The notes below the pieces were generated by a model that saw nothing but the letters and a program-made list of their open reading frames with translations, was not told where the DNA came from and ran no database searches. A DNA stretch of 20,417 nt from CAZXEU01 sp965207385 (lineage in GTDB: Bacteria > Bacteroidota > Rhodothermia > Rhodothermales > Bin80), in assembly GCA_965207385.1 (NCBI GenBank), contig CBDBLZ010000004.1, forward strand, positions 1 to 20,417, written 5' to 3'. Numbering within the stretch: the stretch's first letter is position 1; each line of letters begins with the position of its first letter. Made by a program: the position numbers and the translations under genes. Positions 7,264 to 15,309 of the stretch are shown here, one piece after another.

Positions 7264-8674
7264 TCAATTGAATGTCAGGCGCCCTTCCGGCGCAACCGCC
7301 CAGCCCTCTAGGCCCTGCCGCACGCCGATTCGGCGCATGGGGCTGTAGAGAAAAATCCAGGGCGCGTCGCGGCTCAATTCGGCATACGCCGAGCGGTAGA
7401 GCTTCTGCCGCGCCCGGAAATCCACGGTTCTCCTTGCCTCGTCCACGAGGCTGTCCACGCGGGCATTCTCGTACCCAAGCCACCAGGGACCGCGGACCTT
7501 CGAATGAAATTTCTCGCGAAAGATGCGGAAAGTGCTGAGCGGACTCGAATCAAAGCACGCCGCATCGTGGATTTCCCCTGACCTTACGCTCTCGGCATAC
7601 GCCGGCCGATCGGCATGCCGGACGATCTCCGTCTCCACGCCAATGTCGCCGTAATACTCTGCCATGGCGTCAGCCACCGGTAGGGCCTCATCCGGCAGCA
7701 CCTCAGGCACATCCAGCGTAATGGTCAGCCAGCTGTCGTAGCCTGCCGAGCGAAGCAGCTCCATCGCCAGCGTGGGATCGTAAAAGTAGCCCGGAACCGC
7801 CGGATTGAATCCCATGTGAAGAGGCGTAAGCGGTCCCGTTAGCGGCTCCGCGGCCCTGTGCATCACTGAATCGATGATCCCGTGGAGGTCCAGTGCGAAG
7901 TTAAGCGCCTCACGCACCCTGCGGTCCGCGCATGGCCCGTATCGCAAATTGCACATGAACGCGGTGCAGACGCTCGTTGCCGCGCGCACGAGGGCTGTGC
8001 CCGGCATGGCCTGCAGCGCATCCTGCGCTGGCGGCGCAAGATCCGTCGCGATATCCGCGTGGCCCCAAATCATACGGAGCAGCCGGGCTTCCGGATCGGG
8101 CTCGGCCTTCCAGATGAGCTTTCCCTGCTGAACTTCCTTTCCCCAGTAGCCTTCGTGCCTTCTCAGCTCCACGCGCTGGTCAGAACGCGCGGCCACGAGG
8201 TAGGGACCTGTCCCGACCAGCGTGTCGGGAAGCGCCGCGATGCCCTCGGGTGACAGGACCGGGATGTCCACCAGGAGGTCCAGAAGATCGGCCGTTGGCT
8301 CCGGCGTCCTCAGCACAATGCGCCCCGCAGCTTCCTCTCGGATGCTGCTTCCTGCAAGATAGGACTGGAATACGCCGGCCGTACCGAGCTCGCCGCCCGT
8401 TTCGCCGGACTGCACGCGGCGCAGCGTCGCAATCGCGTCCGAGGCCTCCAGCGGCTTCCCGTCGTGAAAACGCACGTCCCCTCTCAGCTCGAATCGCCAC
8501 GTTCGCGCATCCGGCGACAGCTCCCACCGCTTTGCCAGGCAGGGACCGTACATGCCGTCCGGCTTGCGTCTTATCTAGCGGCTCAAAGACCGCTCCAAGG
8601 ATGCTCAGCCGCTCTGCGTCGTCGCTTGTCGTGTGCGGATCGCCGATCCGCACGTGTTTCTGGAAAATGCGCAT
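7264..8674 (-). CDS. DppA/OppA-type (SBP_bac_5) binding protein without signal peptide, interrupted by a frameshift
   Basis: Family 5 extracellular solute-binding fold. The first 33 codons (8674-8576: RIGDPHTTSDD, GAVFEPL) are in one frame. The rest, from IRRKPDGMYGPCLAKRW to the TGA at 7264, is in another. Deleting one base near 8575 joins them into a normal 469-residue product with the family landmarks WELSPDARTWRFELRGDV, FHDGKPL, LVGTGPY, RRHEGYWG and VREALNFALD. The ATG at 8674 overlaps the upstream TGA by one base (TGATG), so the start is well fixed. That start leaves no signal peptide or lipobox and truncates the first strand, so the protein looks cytoplasmic. If the frameshift is real, only a remnant from an internal ATG (8553; 429 residues) could be made. 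It may be a sensor, a substrate-sequestering protein or a decaying duplicate of the lipoprotein SBP at 13693-15219. Confidence 0.8.
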
Positions 8675-9768
8675 CAGGGCTCCGGAAGGCGATGCGCTGC
8701 GTCCGGACCAGGCGGAGGCGGCAAGCCCAGCAGCCGCCCCGGGTTAGTGCTGGTCATGGTGCGGATGTCTGCGGCTTCGATCCCCAGATCCAGCATGCAC
8801 GCCATGAAGGCCCGCAGCCCTTCGACGGGTGTCGGAAGCGTGTACACACCAAAATCCGTGGCGAGAATGCAGTGTTCGGCGCCCAGCTCCCGGATTTGGT
8901 CTGCCACCTGCCGCACACCGCCCGCCGGTGCCTCATCCATGCCTTCGTCTATGGACATGTACTGGCGCTCGACGTAGTAGTGCGTCTTGGGAATCGGAGT
9001 CGTGTGCGTATAGGCGGCCAGCGTGAACTCGATGAAGACGCCAGAGGCAGCCATGCGGCGCAGTTGCTGCATGGTCGCAATCTTCGTTACGGAGCTTGCG
9101 ATCAGCACTTTCTCAATCCCGTACTCAGCCGCCAGCTCGACCAGCCGAAGCGCTTCCGGCACGGAGACGTGCCCGGTATTGAGGTATACCTGTGGATGCG
9201 CCGCAATCAAACGAAGGATCTCGTCGAGCTCGGCGCCCGGTGGCCCGTCGACAGGTATGCGAATGCACCGATCCAGCTCCTCGCGCTTGAAGGCCGGATA
9301 CAGTTCGGAGAGCGGCACGAAGCGGCCGTCTACGGTGTGACCTTCGCGTGCAGCCTGGAAGTATGTGGAATGGGCTCCAAAACTGATGAATCTGGCTCCG
9401 GCCCCGTACTGCAGGGCCGTCTTCACGGCACGCGGGTTCATGCCGCCGTAGACCGTGTTGAGGATGAGACCCCCAAAGGTCACAAAGTCGGGCACGACGC
9501 GGTTGACGATCCAGGCCGTGCCGTTGCTCATTTCAAAGACATCCATGAATACCAGCGCCCGCATGCCCGCATCGCGCGCCTCGATGGCCGCCTCGACAGG
9601 ATCCACGCGCCGCGGACTGCTGAAGATGTGCGGCCCCGCGTGTACGTGGATATCGATGGCCCCCTCAAGAAGCGAGCGGGTCAGTTCCATGGTGCGCCCT
9701 TCGGGCAGCAATCCGCCGCCTGCTGCGTGTACTTCTTCTGCGCCGCCTTCGCGGTCAGCCTCGGGCAT
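8674..9768 (-). CDS. DUF6282-type metal-dependent hydrolase (amidohydrolase-like)
   Basis: The 364-residue product starts near its N-terminus with an amidohydrolase-style metal motif, AIDIHVHAGP (H41, H43). FGGLILNTVYGGMNPRAV (98-115), NTGHVSV and ATDFGVY follow. This pattern fits the DUF6282 family of putative TIM-barrel metal hydrolases; the assignment is from memory of the family pattern. The ATG at 9768 overlaps the upstream stop by one base (TGATG). An ATG further in (9690, MELTRSLLEG) would also keep the whole domain, since the first roughly 28 residues look non-conserved. There is no signal peptide. The reaction is unknown; the operon suggests hydrolysis of an amide or lactone intermediate. 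Confidence 0.75.
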   Translation of the reverse strand: MPEADREGGAEEVHAAGGGLLPEGRTMELTRSLLEGAIDIHVHAGPHIFSSPRRVDPVEAAIEARDAGMRALVFMDVFEMSNGTAWIVNRVVPDFVTFGGLILNTVYGGMNPRAVKTALQYGAGARFISFGAHSTYFQAAREGHTVDGRFVPLSELYPAFKREELDRCIRIPVDGPPGAELDEILRLIAAHPQVYLNTGHVSVPEALRLVELAAEYGIEKVLIASSVTKIATMQQLRRMAASGVFIEFTLAAYTHTTPIPKTHYYVERQYMSIDEGMDEAPAGGVRQVADQIRELGAEHCILATDFGVYTLPTPVEGLRAFMACMLDLGIEAADIRTMTSTNPGRLLGLPPPPGPDAAHRLPEP

Positions 9769-10673
9769 CACAGCACCCCCAGCCACAGCAGGAAGGCATC
9801 CTTCTTGACCGGCATGCCCACGTTCATGTTCATGACTTTTGCGGCCGCCGGCGCCTCGACCAATTGAAGGACCTTGCCGAAGTAGTCGCGGACTACGCCC
9901 AGCCGGTCGCCCTTCCGGACATCCTGGCAGATGGCAACCTCGGGGAAAAAGACGCCCTGCGCGGATGCCGTCAGCCAGTACCGGTCCCCAATCACGCGCG
10001 GCTCGGGCATCTCGCGCGGCGCTTCGCGCAAAAAGTCCAGACCCCGCAGCACGTTCACGATGCCGTCAAACATCGGGCCGTCGGCGCGGCTTCCTCGTTC
10101 GCCGAATTCGGGCGTGATTTCCGGGATGGACAGTTCGTCTCCCAGGCTCTTCTTCGGCCAGAGCCACCACGCTGGCCGCTCGCCGCCGGGGCTCGGCGGA
10201 GGCTCGCCCCGGTACTTTGAGACGCTGACGATGCCGAGACCGAACATCCTTGCCATGCGCATCGAGGCGGCCTCCGCACTGGCGTCACCAATCAGGCGGC
10301 AGATCACGTACGGACACATGGCTTCCGTGAATTCGCCGCCGTGGCAGTTGATAAGGTAGTTGCTTCCGCGCGCGCACTCCATCATCATGTCCTTGATTTC
10401 GGGCGTCGTGGGGGCAAACTGGGTCCAGTTCAGGAAGGAGTCCTCGTTGGCAGCCAGGCTGATGACAATTCTGCCGCGCACGGCCGCCGGATCAAGCGTC
10501 CGGTACAGCCGCTGAACCGCCTCCAGTCCGGCGTATTCCGTGCCGTGCTGCCCCCCTATTACCGTGATCTGCTCGCCCGTGCGGGCCCCGTGGATGATGC
10601 CCACGGGCATGCGCACCTCGCGTCCGTCTGCCGCCGTTCGGCTCAGGAATTGGGCTTCCTTGCTGCCTGCCAT
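9768..10673 (-). CDS. Aspartoacylase / succinylglutamate desuccinylase family Zn hydrolase
   Basis: A 301-residue M14-like zinc deacylase. The zinc ligands are H43 and E46 in GGQHGTEYAG and H111 in NCHGGEF. A likely catalytic glutamate is E190 in EITPEFGERG. The family includes AspA, AstE and the ectoine-pathway deacetylase DoeB, which remove an acyl group from an N-acyl amino acid. The ATG at 10673 is preceded by CAGGT at short spacing and begins at the family's usual N-terminus. An upstream extension to 10814 runs through the preceding gene and is unlikely. The C-terminus (VGMPVKKDAFLLWLGVL) is complete. No export signal, so cytoplasmic. In this operon it probably deacylates an imported N-acyl compound or an intermediate made by the amidohydrolases. 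Confidence 0.8.
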   Translation of the reverse strand: MAGSKEAQFLSRTAADGREVRMPVGIIHGARTGEQITVIGGQHGTEYAGLEAVQRLYRTLDPAAVRGRIVISLAANEDSFLNWTQFAPTTPEIKDMMMECARGSNYLINCHGGEFTEAMCPYVICRLIGDASAEAASMRMARMFGLGIVSVSKYRGEPPPSPGGERPAWWLWPKKSLGDELSIPEITPEFGERGSRADGPMFDGIVNVLRGLDFLREAPREMPEPRVIGDRYWLTASAQGVFFPEVAICQDVRKGDRLGVVRDYFGKVLQLVEAPAAAKVMNMNVGMPVKKDAFLLWLGVL

Positions 10674-10713
10674 ATGACCTGATGAAGTTGATTGTTGAGC
10701 AGTCGTACCGGCG

Positions 10714-11790
10714 CTAGTCCGGGACCAGGTCCCGCACGGCTCCAAGGTAGATGCGCTGACCGTCCAGGCACCGGTAGAGCCCGATTTCGGGATCAATGAG
10801 GTCACCCCGCTCATCGAATGCTATGGGGCCGATGGCGCCGGCAAAGTGCCGTGTTTTCTGCATCTGGTCCAGCACGCCTTCGCGGCTCGCCTCCGGCGCG
10901 CGCCTGAGCGCCTCCAGGAGCAGGGAGGCGCAGTCGTAGGCCTCGGCCGCATACTGCGGTGCCGCCAGCATGACGGGATACTTCCGCGCAAAGGCCTCCA
11001 GGAACGCGCGTGCGGACGGCTTTATCCTCATATCGACTCCCGCCAGCGTATGATAAGGCGGCTCGGCGTCCAGGCCCGGCACCTCAAGAAAGGCATACGG
11101 CTTGAGCGCATCGCTTCCCAGAAAGACGGCCTTCAAACCGCGGTCACGCAGCCTGTGCGCAATAATGTGAGCCTTGTTCCAGTAGACGGCATAGTAAACG
11201 AGGTCGGGCTCCGCTGCCAGCGTGGCATCCACAAGGGCGTCAAAGTCCAGCCGGTGCTCGCGCTCCGAGAATCCGTAGGTCAATACCGGAGCGCTCCCGA
11301 GGCGGCGGCACTCCTGCCCCATGATTTCGGCGATGGGCCTTCCCCAGGCGGAATTGTCGTGCAGGATCGCAATGCGCTTTGCCTTCAGATAGCGCGCCGC
11401 CACGCGCCCGAGCGCACGCCCCTGGAAGTGATCGTTTGCCACGAGGCGAAAGAAATTGCGGTAGCCCTTCTCGACCAGCATCGGGCTCGAGGCCTCAGAG
11501 CTGAGCTGGGCCAGTCCCGCCTCGTTATAGATGTCCTGGGTTGCTACCGCGAGGGCACTGTTTAGCGGGCCCAGAATGGCCAAGGCATCAGATCGGGCCG
11601 CAAAGCGCGCCGCCGCCTGCCGCGCAGCGGCCTCATCCCGCTCGTCCAGCACAGGCACCAGCTCGATGCGCCGGGGCAGCGTGCCGCCGGCATTGGCCTC
11701 ATCGATGGCCATCTCGGCCGCGCAATAGCCCGTGACGGTATGCACCGCGTCGGTGGAGACCTGGAAGCCGATCTTGAGGGAAGACTGCAT
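10714..11790 (-). CDS. LivJ/AmiC-type periplasmic-binding-fold protein without signal peptide
   Basis: The 358-residue protein has a type I periplasmic-binding fold (Peripla_BP_6). It begins directly at the first strand (MQSSLKIGFQVSTDAV), followed by AAEMAIDEANAGG, AILGPLNSALAVATQDIYN and FFRLVANDHFQGRA. Normal transported-substrate receptors carry a Sec or lipoprotein signal, and none is present. The frame upstream of the ATG at 11790 extends only to a TTG at 11838 (adding MIPGSWTSTF-like sequence inside the preceding gene) before a stop at 11848, so no alternative start adds a signal. A cytoplasmic relative with a known job is AmiC of Pseudomonas aeruginosa, an amide sensor that controls the antiterminator AmiR. 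No AmiR-like partner is seen here. A role as an intracellular substrate sensor is therefore inference. Confidence 0.8.
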   Translation of the reverse strand: MQSSLKIGFQVSTDAVHTVTGYCAAEMAIDEANAGGTLPRRIELVPVLDERDEAAARQAAARFAARSDALAILGPLNSALAVATQDIYNEAGLAQLSSEASSPMLVEKGYRNFFRLVANDHFQGRALGRVAARYLKAKRIAILHDNSAWGRPIAEIMGQECRRLGSAPVLTYGFSEREHRLDFDALVDATLAAEPDLVYYAVYWNKAHIIAHRLRDRGLKAVFLGSDALKPYAFLEVPGLDAEPPYHTLAGVDMRIKPSARAFLEAFARKYPVMLAAPQYAAEAYDCASLLLEALRRAPEASREGVLDQMQKTRHFAGAIGPIAFDERGDLIDPEIGLYRCLDGQRIYLGAVRDLVPD

Positions 11791-11815
11791 GGCGGTTGCG
11801 CTTTCGGAAAAGGTA

Positions 11816-12718
11816 CTAGTCCATGAGCCGGGGATCAAAGTGGTCCCTCAGCCAGTCGCCGATCACGTTGACGCTGTAGACGGTCAGCATGAGGGCAATG
11901 CCCGGCAACGTGGCCACCCACCATGCCAGACGCAGATAGTTTCGGCCCTCACCCAGCATGCCGCCCCACGTGGGCGTTGTTGGAGGCACGCCCACTCCCA
12001 GAAAGCTCAGCGAGGCTTCATTGATGATGTTGGTAGCCAGCGCGAAGCTCGCAATGACAATTAGCGGACTGAGAATGTTGGGCACGACGTAGCGCAGGAT
12101 GACGTGGGCGTTCCGGGCTCCCAGGGCGTGTGCTGCCGTGACGTAGTCCTGGCTGCATACGCTCAGCGTCTGTGCCCGAGCCACCCGGCAAAAGGGCGCC
12201 CAGGTAGAGAGGCTCAACACCAGGATCACGTTGCGCACGCTTGGGCCCAGGATGGCCATCAGCGCCACCGCCAGAAGGATGGACGGGAATGCGAGCTGTA
12301 TGTCGACCAGGCGCATGATGATGGTCTCGACAATGCCCCTGAAATACCCCGCCAGCACGCCCAGGATCATGCCCAACAGGCCCCCAATAAGCACGGTTGA
12401 CAGCCCTACAAAAAGCGAGACGCGCGCGCCGTAAATGACGCGGCTGGCCAGGTCCCGGCCCACATTGTCCGTGCCCAGTATGTGCGCGGACGTTCCTCCT
12501 TCCAGCATGGCAGGAGGCTGAAGGCGGTTCCGTACGTCCACCTGCTCCGGATCGTGCGGCGCGACAGCAGGCGCCAGTACCGCCATGGCCACCATTGCTG
12601 CCAGAATGATGGCACCGAAGAAGGCAAGTCGGGAGCGGAAGACGCTGCCGAAAAGGCTGCGCAGCCCGGCCGGGGCTGCCCCGGCGGGCCATTCCTGGAG
12701 CTCAGGCTTCCTGCTCAT
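11816..12718 (-). CDS. dppC: DppC/OppC-type ABC transporter permease
   Basis: This 300-residue inner-membrane protein has the DppC layout. A cytoplasmic tail leads into TM1 (LAFFGAIILAAMVAMAVLAP) and the periplasmic segment HILGTDNVGRDLASRVIYGAR, a hallmark of OppC/DppC. Further membrane segments and an EAA loop (YVTAAHALGARNAHVILRYVVPN) contact the ATPases. The C-terminal SFLGVGVPPTTPTWGGML is also typical. The ATG at 12718 overlaps the end of dppB by 17 bp, implying coupled translation; a slightly longer start at 12736 is less likely. It forms the import channel with the DppB-like permease. The symbol denotes family resemblance; the cargo need not be dipeptides. Confidence 0.88.
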   Translation of the reverse strand: MSRKPELQEWPAGAAPAGLRSLFGSVFRSRLAFFGAIILAAMVAMAVLAPAVAPHDPEQVDVRNRLQPPAMLEGGTSAHILGTDNVGRDLASRVIYGARVSLFVGLSTVLIGGLLGMILGVLAGYFRGIVETIIMRLVDIQLAFPSILLAVALMAILGPSVRNVILVLSLSTWAPFCRVARAQTLSVCSQDYVTAAHALGARNAHVILRYVVPNILSPLIVIASFALATNIINEASLSFLGVGVPPTTPTWGGMLGEGRNYLRLAWWVATLPGIALMLTVYSVNVIGDWLRDHFDPRLMD

Positions 12719-13628
12719 GGCGAATGCGGGGATCAAGCACGCTGTAGCTCAGATCTACAGCCAGATTGACGAGCACGAATATCAGGGCACCGAAGGTGAT
12801 CACGCCCTGCACGAGCGGCAGGTCGCGCGCAGCGATGGCCTGTATGGTGAGTCGGCCGATGCCGGGATAGGCAAATACGGTTTCCGTGACCAGGGCCCCG
12901 CCCAACAGGCTGCCCACTTCGATGCCCAGTAGCGTGATTACGGGGATTAGCGCATTGCGCAGGGCATGGCGAAAGTGGACGGCCCTCGGGGCAAGGCCCT
13001 TGGCATGAGCGGTCTGGATATAGTCCTCGCCCAGCACGTCCAGCATGCTGGAGCGCACCAGCCGGGCGATCCGTGCCGTCGAAAAGGTGGCCAGCGTCAC
13101 GGCCGGCAGCACCAGGTGAAGCGGGCTGCCGCTGCCGGAGACGGGAAGCCACCGCAGCACGACGCCGAAGACCAGGATCAGCATGATACCCAGCCAGAAA
13201 GTCGGCACCGACTGCGCCAGCAGCGCTCCGCTCATGGCCAGCCTATCCGCCGCCGAATTCCGCCGCACGGCCGATACGACGCCTACCGGAATAGCTACGA
13301 CCACTATGATGACAAGCGCCAGACCCGCAAGCTGCAGCGTCGCGGGAAAGCGCTCCATGATCAGGCGGGTCACCGGAATCTGCTGGCGTACAGAGACGCC
13401 AAAGTCGCCGCGAACGACGCGCCCGAGATACTCGCCGTACTGCACCAGAAGAGGCCGGTCGTATCCCATGTACTCCCGAAAACTGGCGATCTGCTCGGCA
13501 GTCCAGTGATCGCCGATCATCAGCGTGGCCGGATCTCCGGACAGGAACGTAAGGCCAAAGGCGATGGTGGCCACGGCCCACAGGATGAAAACGCCCTGTA
13601 TCAGCCGGCGAACAATGTAGCCTAGCAT
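12702..13628 (-). CDS. dppB: DppB/OppB-type ABC transporter permease
   Basis: This 308-residue permease begins with MLGYIVRRLIQGVFILWAVA, the standard DppB start. It contains FLSGDPATLMIG, YGEYLGRVVRGDFGVS, six predicted membrane segments and the EAA loop YIQTAHAKGLAPRAVHFRHA, which docks onto the ATPases. ETVFAYPGIGRLTIQAI near the C-terminus is typical of the family. A GTG at 13682 with an AGGG upstream would add 18 Arg-rich residues and place the start only 10 bp after the SBP stop; it is a possible alternative. The neighbours are the lipoprotein SBP upstream and dppC downstream (17-bp overlap). Together with the divergent ATPases the locus encodes a complete importer. Confidence 0.88.
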   Translation of the reverse strand: MLGYIVRRLIQGVFILWAVATIAFGLTFLSGDPATLMIGDHWTAEQIASFREYMGYDRPLLVQYGEYLGRVVRGDFGVSVRQQIPVTRLIMERFPATLQLAGLALVIIVVVAIPVGVVSAVRRNSAADRLAMSGALLAQSVPTFWLGIMLILVFGVVLRWLPVSGSGSPLHLVLPAVTLATFSTARIARLVRSSMLDVLGEDYIQTAHAKGLAPRAVHFRHALRNALIPVITLLGIEVGSLLGGALVTETVFAYPGIGRLTIQAIAARDLPLVQGVITFGALIFVLVNLAVDLSYSVLDPRIRHEQEA

Positions 13629-13692
13629 GGCGGGCTGCCGCGGTCGGCGACGCGCCCGGCGAAATGCAGTCGCAGTGAACACATGCCGTGCC

Positions 13693-15219
13693 CTACGGTC
13701 CCGTCCAGTCTACGTCCCATACATGGATCAGCTCATCCACGCGCGGCCTCCAGTCAACGGCATCACTTACGCCGTAGGTGTCGGGTTGTATCAGCAGGAA
13801 GATCCACGGCGCCTCCTCGCGCACGATTTCCTGCATCTGGATCCCTATGGCGTGGCGCCGCCCGATGTCCAGCTCGCCCTGCAGCGCTTCCCACAGCGCC
13901 TCGTACGGCGGAAATTCCCACCGATAGAAATTGCTCGGGCTCGTAATGGTCAGATCTGCGGCCTCAAGCGAAAGCTCGAATTCGCCACCGCTTGCCTGCA
14001 TGAACAGGCCGGGCAGATCGTAGCTCAGCAGCTTTTGGCGGTAGTTGCCCCACTCATAGCTGCGAACGCCCTCTTCCAGGCGTACGCCGACCGCCTCCAG
14101 CTGCGCCGCAATCACCTGCGCCATCTCGTAGTCATGGATCCATTTGCCTATGGGTGTATCCAGCGACCCGAGCATGAACCCGTCCGGATAGCCAGCTTCC
14201 GTGAGCAGCGCCCTGGCCCGGTCCGGATCGTAGTCGTAGGCCTCGACGACGCCGTGTTCGAAAGGAGGATTGAAGACATGCGACATGCGCCGTGCCCGTC
14301 CCAGGAAGAATCCCTCGTTGATGGCATCGAAGTCGATCGCATGATTGAGCGCCTGTCGCACGCGCTTGTCCGCAAGCGGGGCCGGACCCCCCGCTGTCGT
14401 TATCCCAATCATCATGCGGCGGCCTCCCTCGATCGTCTGAACCTCTATTCCCGGCGCACCCTGGAGCACCTGGGCCTGGTCCAGCGGCAGCGCCGGCACG
14501 ATATGCACGCCGCCGGTCTCGAGCTCCGCTATCTGCGTCGAAATCTCCGGTATGACCCGGAACGTCACGCGCTCGATGGCCGGTAGAGGACCCCAGTAGC
14601 CGGCATGGCGGACGAGCGTCAGGTGGCTGTCCCTCACACGCTCGATGACGGTATAGGGCCCCGTTCCTACCAGAGTCTCCGCTCGCACGGCATCCGGCGC
14701 CTGTTCGTAGAAGCCGGGCGCCAGCATGGGGATCTGCGAGAGGTAGAAGGGAAGCAGGGCCTTGGGACTGGATGTCTCGATCACCACGGTGTGCGCATCC
14801 CGAACGTCGACGGACGTGATCTCCGCCGCGGGTACGGCCACCGTGGCGCCCCCGAGCGTCATGCCTTCGCTGTTGCGCCGGTTGGCCTCCGCAATGCTAT
14901 ACCGGACCGCCTCGGCATCGAAGGGCTCGCCGTTGTGAAAGAGCACTCCCTCACGCAACTGGAACTGCCAATGCAGGTCCCCTTCTAGCCGCTCCCACGA
15001 CGTGGCAAGCATGGGCACGATCTCCATGTCGCGGTCCCTGAATGTCAGCGTCTCCAGCACATGATCGGCCATGCCAGTCTCCATCCGGCTGAACATGGCA
15101 AAGGGATCAAGCGTGGAAATATCGGTAGTGGTGGCCACCACGAGCGCCGTCTGCCGCTCGCATCCCGCCAGCGAGGAAAAAGCGGCCAGAATGAAGGCCA
15201 GGTGTAGTCTGAATCTCAT
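13693..15219 (-). CDS. Lipoprotein DppA/OppA-type solute-binding protein (SBP_bac_5)
   Basis: The 508-residue product starts with a lipoprotein signal: MRFRLHLAFILAAFSSLAGC, with lipidated Cys20 in an LAGC lipobox. Family 5 solute-binding landmarks follow: ISTLDPFAMFSRMETG, LATSWERLEGDLHWQFQLRE, LVGTGPYTVI, RHAGYWGPLPAIERV and VRQALNHAIDF. It is the only binding protein of the locus with an export signal, so it should be the receptor that delivers the substrate to the DppB/DppC channel. It is the first gene of the minus-strand operon, starting 90 bp from the divergent ATPase genes. The region between holds a TATAAT box and an inverted repeat. The family binds peptides, opines, nickel-chelates and other small molecules; the ligand is not determined by sequence. 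Confidence 0.88.
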   Translation of the reverse strand: MRFRLHLAFILAAFSSLAGCERQTALVVATTTDISTLDPFAMFSRMETGMADHVLETLTFRDRDMEIVPMLATSWERLEGDLHWQFQLREGVLFHNGEPFDAEAVRYSIAEANRRNSEGMTLGGATVAVPAAEITSVDVRDAHTVVIETSSPKALLPFYLSQIPMLAPGFYEQAPDAVRAETLVGTGPYTVIERVRDSHLTLVRHAGYWGPLPAIERVTFRVIPEISTQIAELETGGVHIVPALPLDQAQVLQGAPGIEVQTIEGGRRMMIGITTAGGPAPLADKRVRQALNHAIDFDAINEGFFLGRARRMSHVFNPPFEHGVVEAYDYDPDRARALLTEAGYPDGFMLGSLDTPIGKWIHDYEMAQVIAAQLEAVGVRLEEGVRSYEWGNYRQKLLSYDLPGLFMQASGGEFELSLEAADLTITSPSNFYRWEFPPYEALWEALQGELDIGRRHAIGIQMQEIVREEAPWIFLLIQPDTYGVSDAVDWRPRVDELIHVWDVDWTGP

Positions 15220-15243
15220 GCGTCCGGGAGCAGGTGGACACCA

Positions 15244-15265
15244 CAGCGATTATAGGGAATCGCTG
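15244..15265. promoter_or_regulatory. Perfect 8-bp inverted repeat, operator candidate between divergent units
   Basis: CAGCGATT and AATCGCTG flank a 6-base spacer, a 22-bp dyad typical of a dimeric repressor or activator site. It overlaps the TATAAT box on the minus strand and lies 45 bp upstream of the ATPase ATG at 15310. An outer, slightly off-centre pair, GACACC (15237-15242) and GGTGTC (15272-15277), extends the symmetry. Alternatively it may form an RNA hairpin in a leader. No regulator gene is visible in the window. Confidence 0.5.
15249..15254 (-). promoter_or_regulatory. Candidate -10 box (TATAAT) for the minus-strand operon
   Basis: The minus strand reads an exact TATAAT, 30 bases upstream of the SBP ATG at 15219. 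The -35 region is poor (CCGACA at 19-base spacing, or GACACC at 17). It sits inside the inverted repeat at 15244-15265, so a protein bound there would block it. No equally good box was seen for the plus-strand ATPase genes. Confidence 0.35.
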
Positions 15266-15309
15266 ACAAACGGTGTCGGTATCTTGTCTTTGTGCGAGGC
15301 CTGCGTCCC

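Noticed and set aside
7262..7483. N-terminal extension of the AroM-family frame to 7483
   Set aside because: It lies inside the upstream binding-protein gene, is Arg/Gly/Pro-rich, and the ATG at 7261 gives the standard AroM length.
8464..9867. A 467-codon plus-strand frame
   Set aside because: It runs antisense to the DUF6282-type gene and parts of its neighbours, whose metal motifs and overlapping starts are convincing.
15159..15309. A possible tRNA or riboswitch in the divergent gap
   Set aside because: The stem-loop there lacks any clover-leaf or known riboswitch core; a protein operator explains the dyad more simply.
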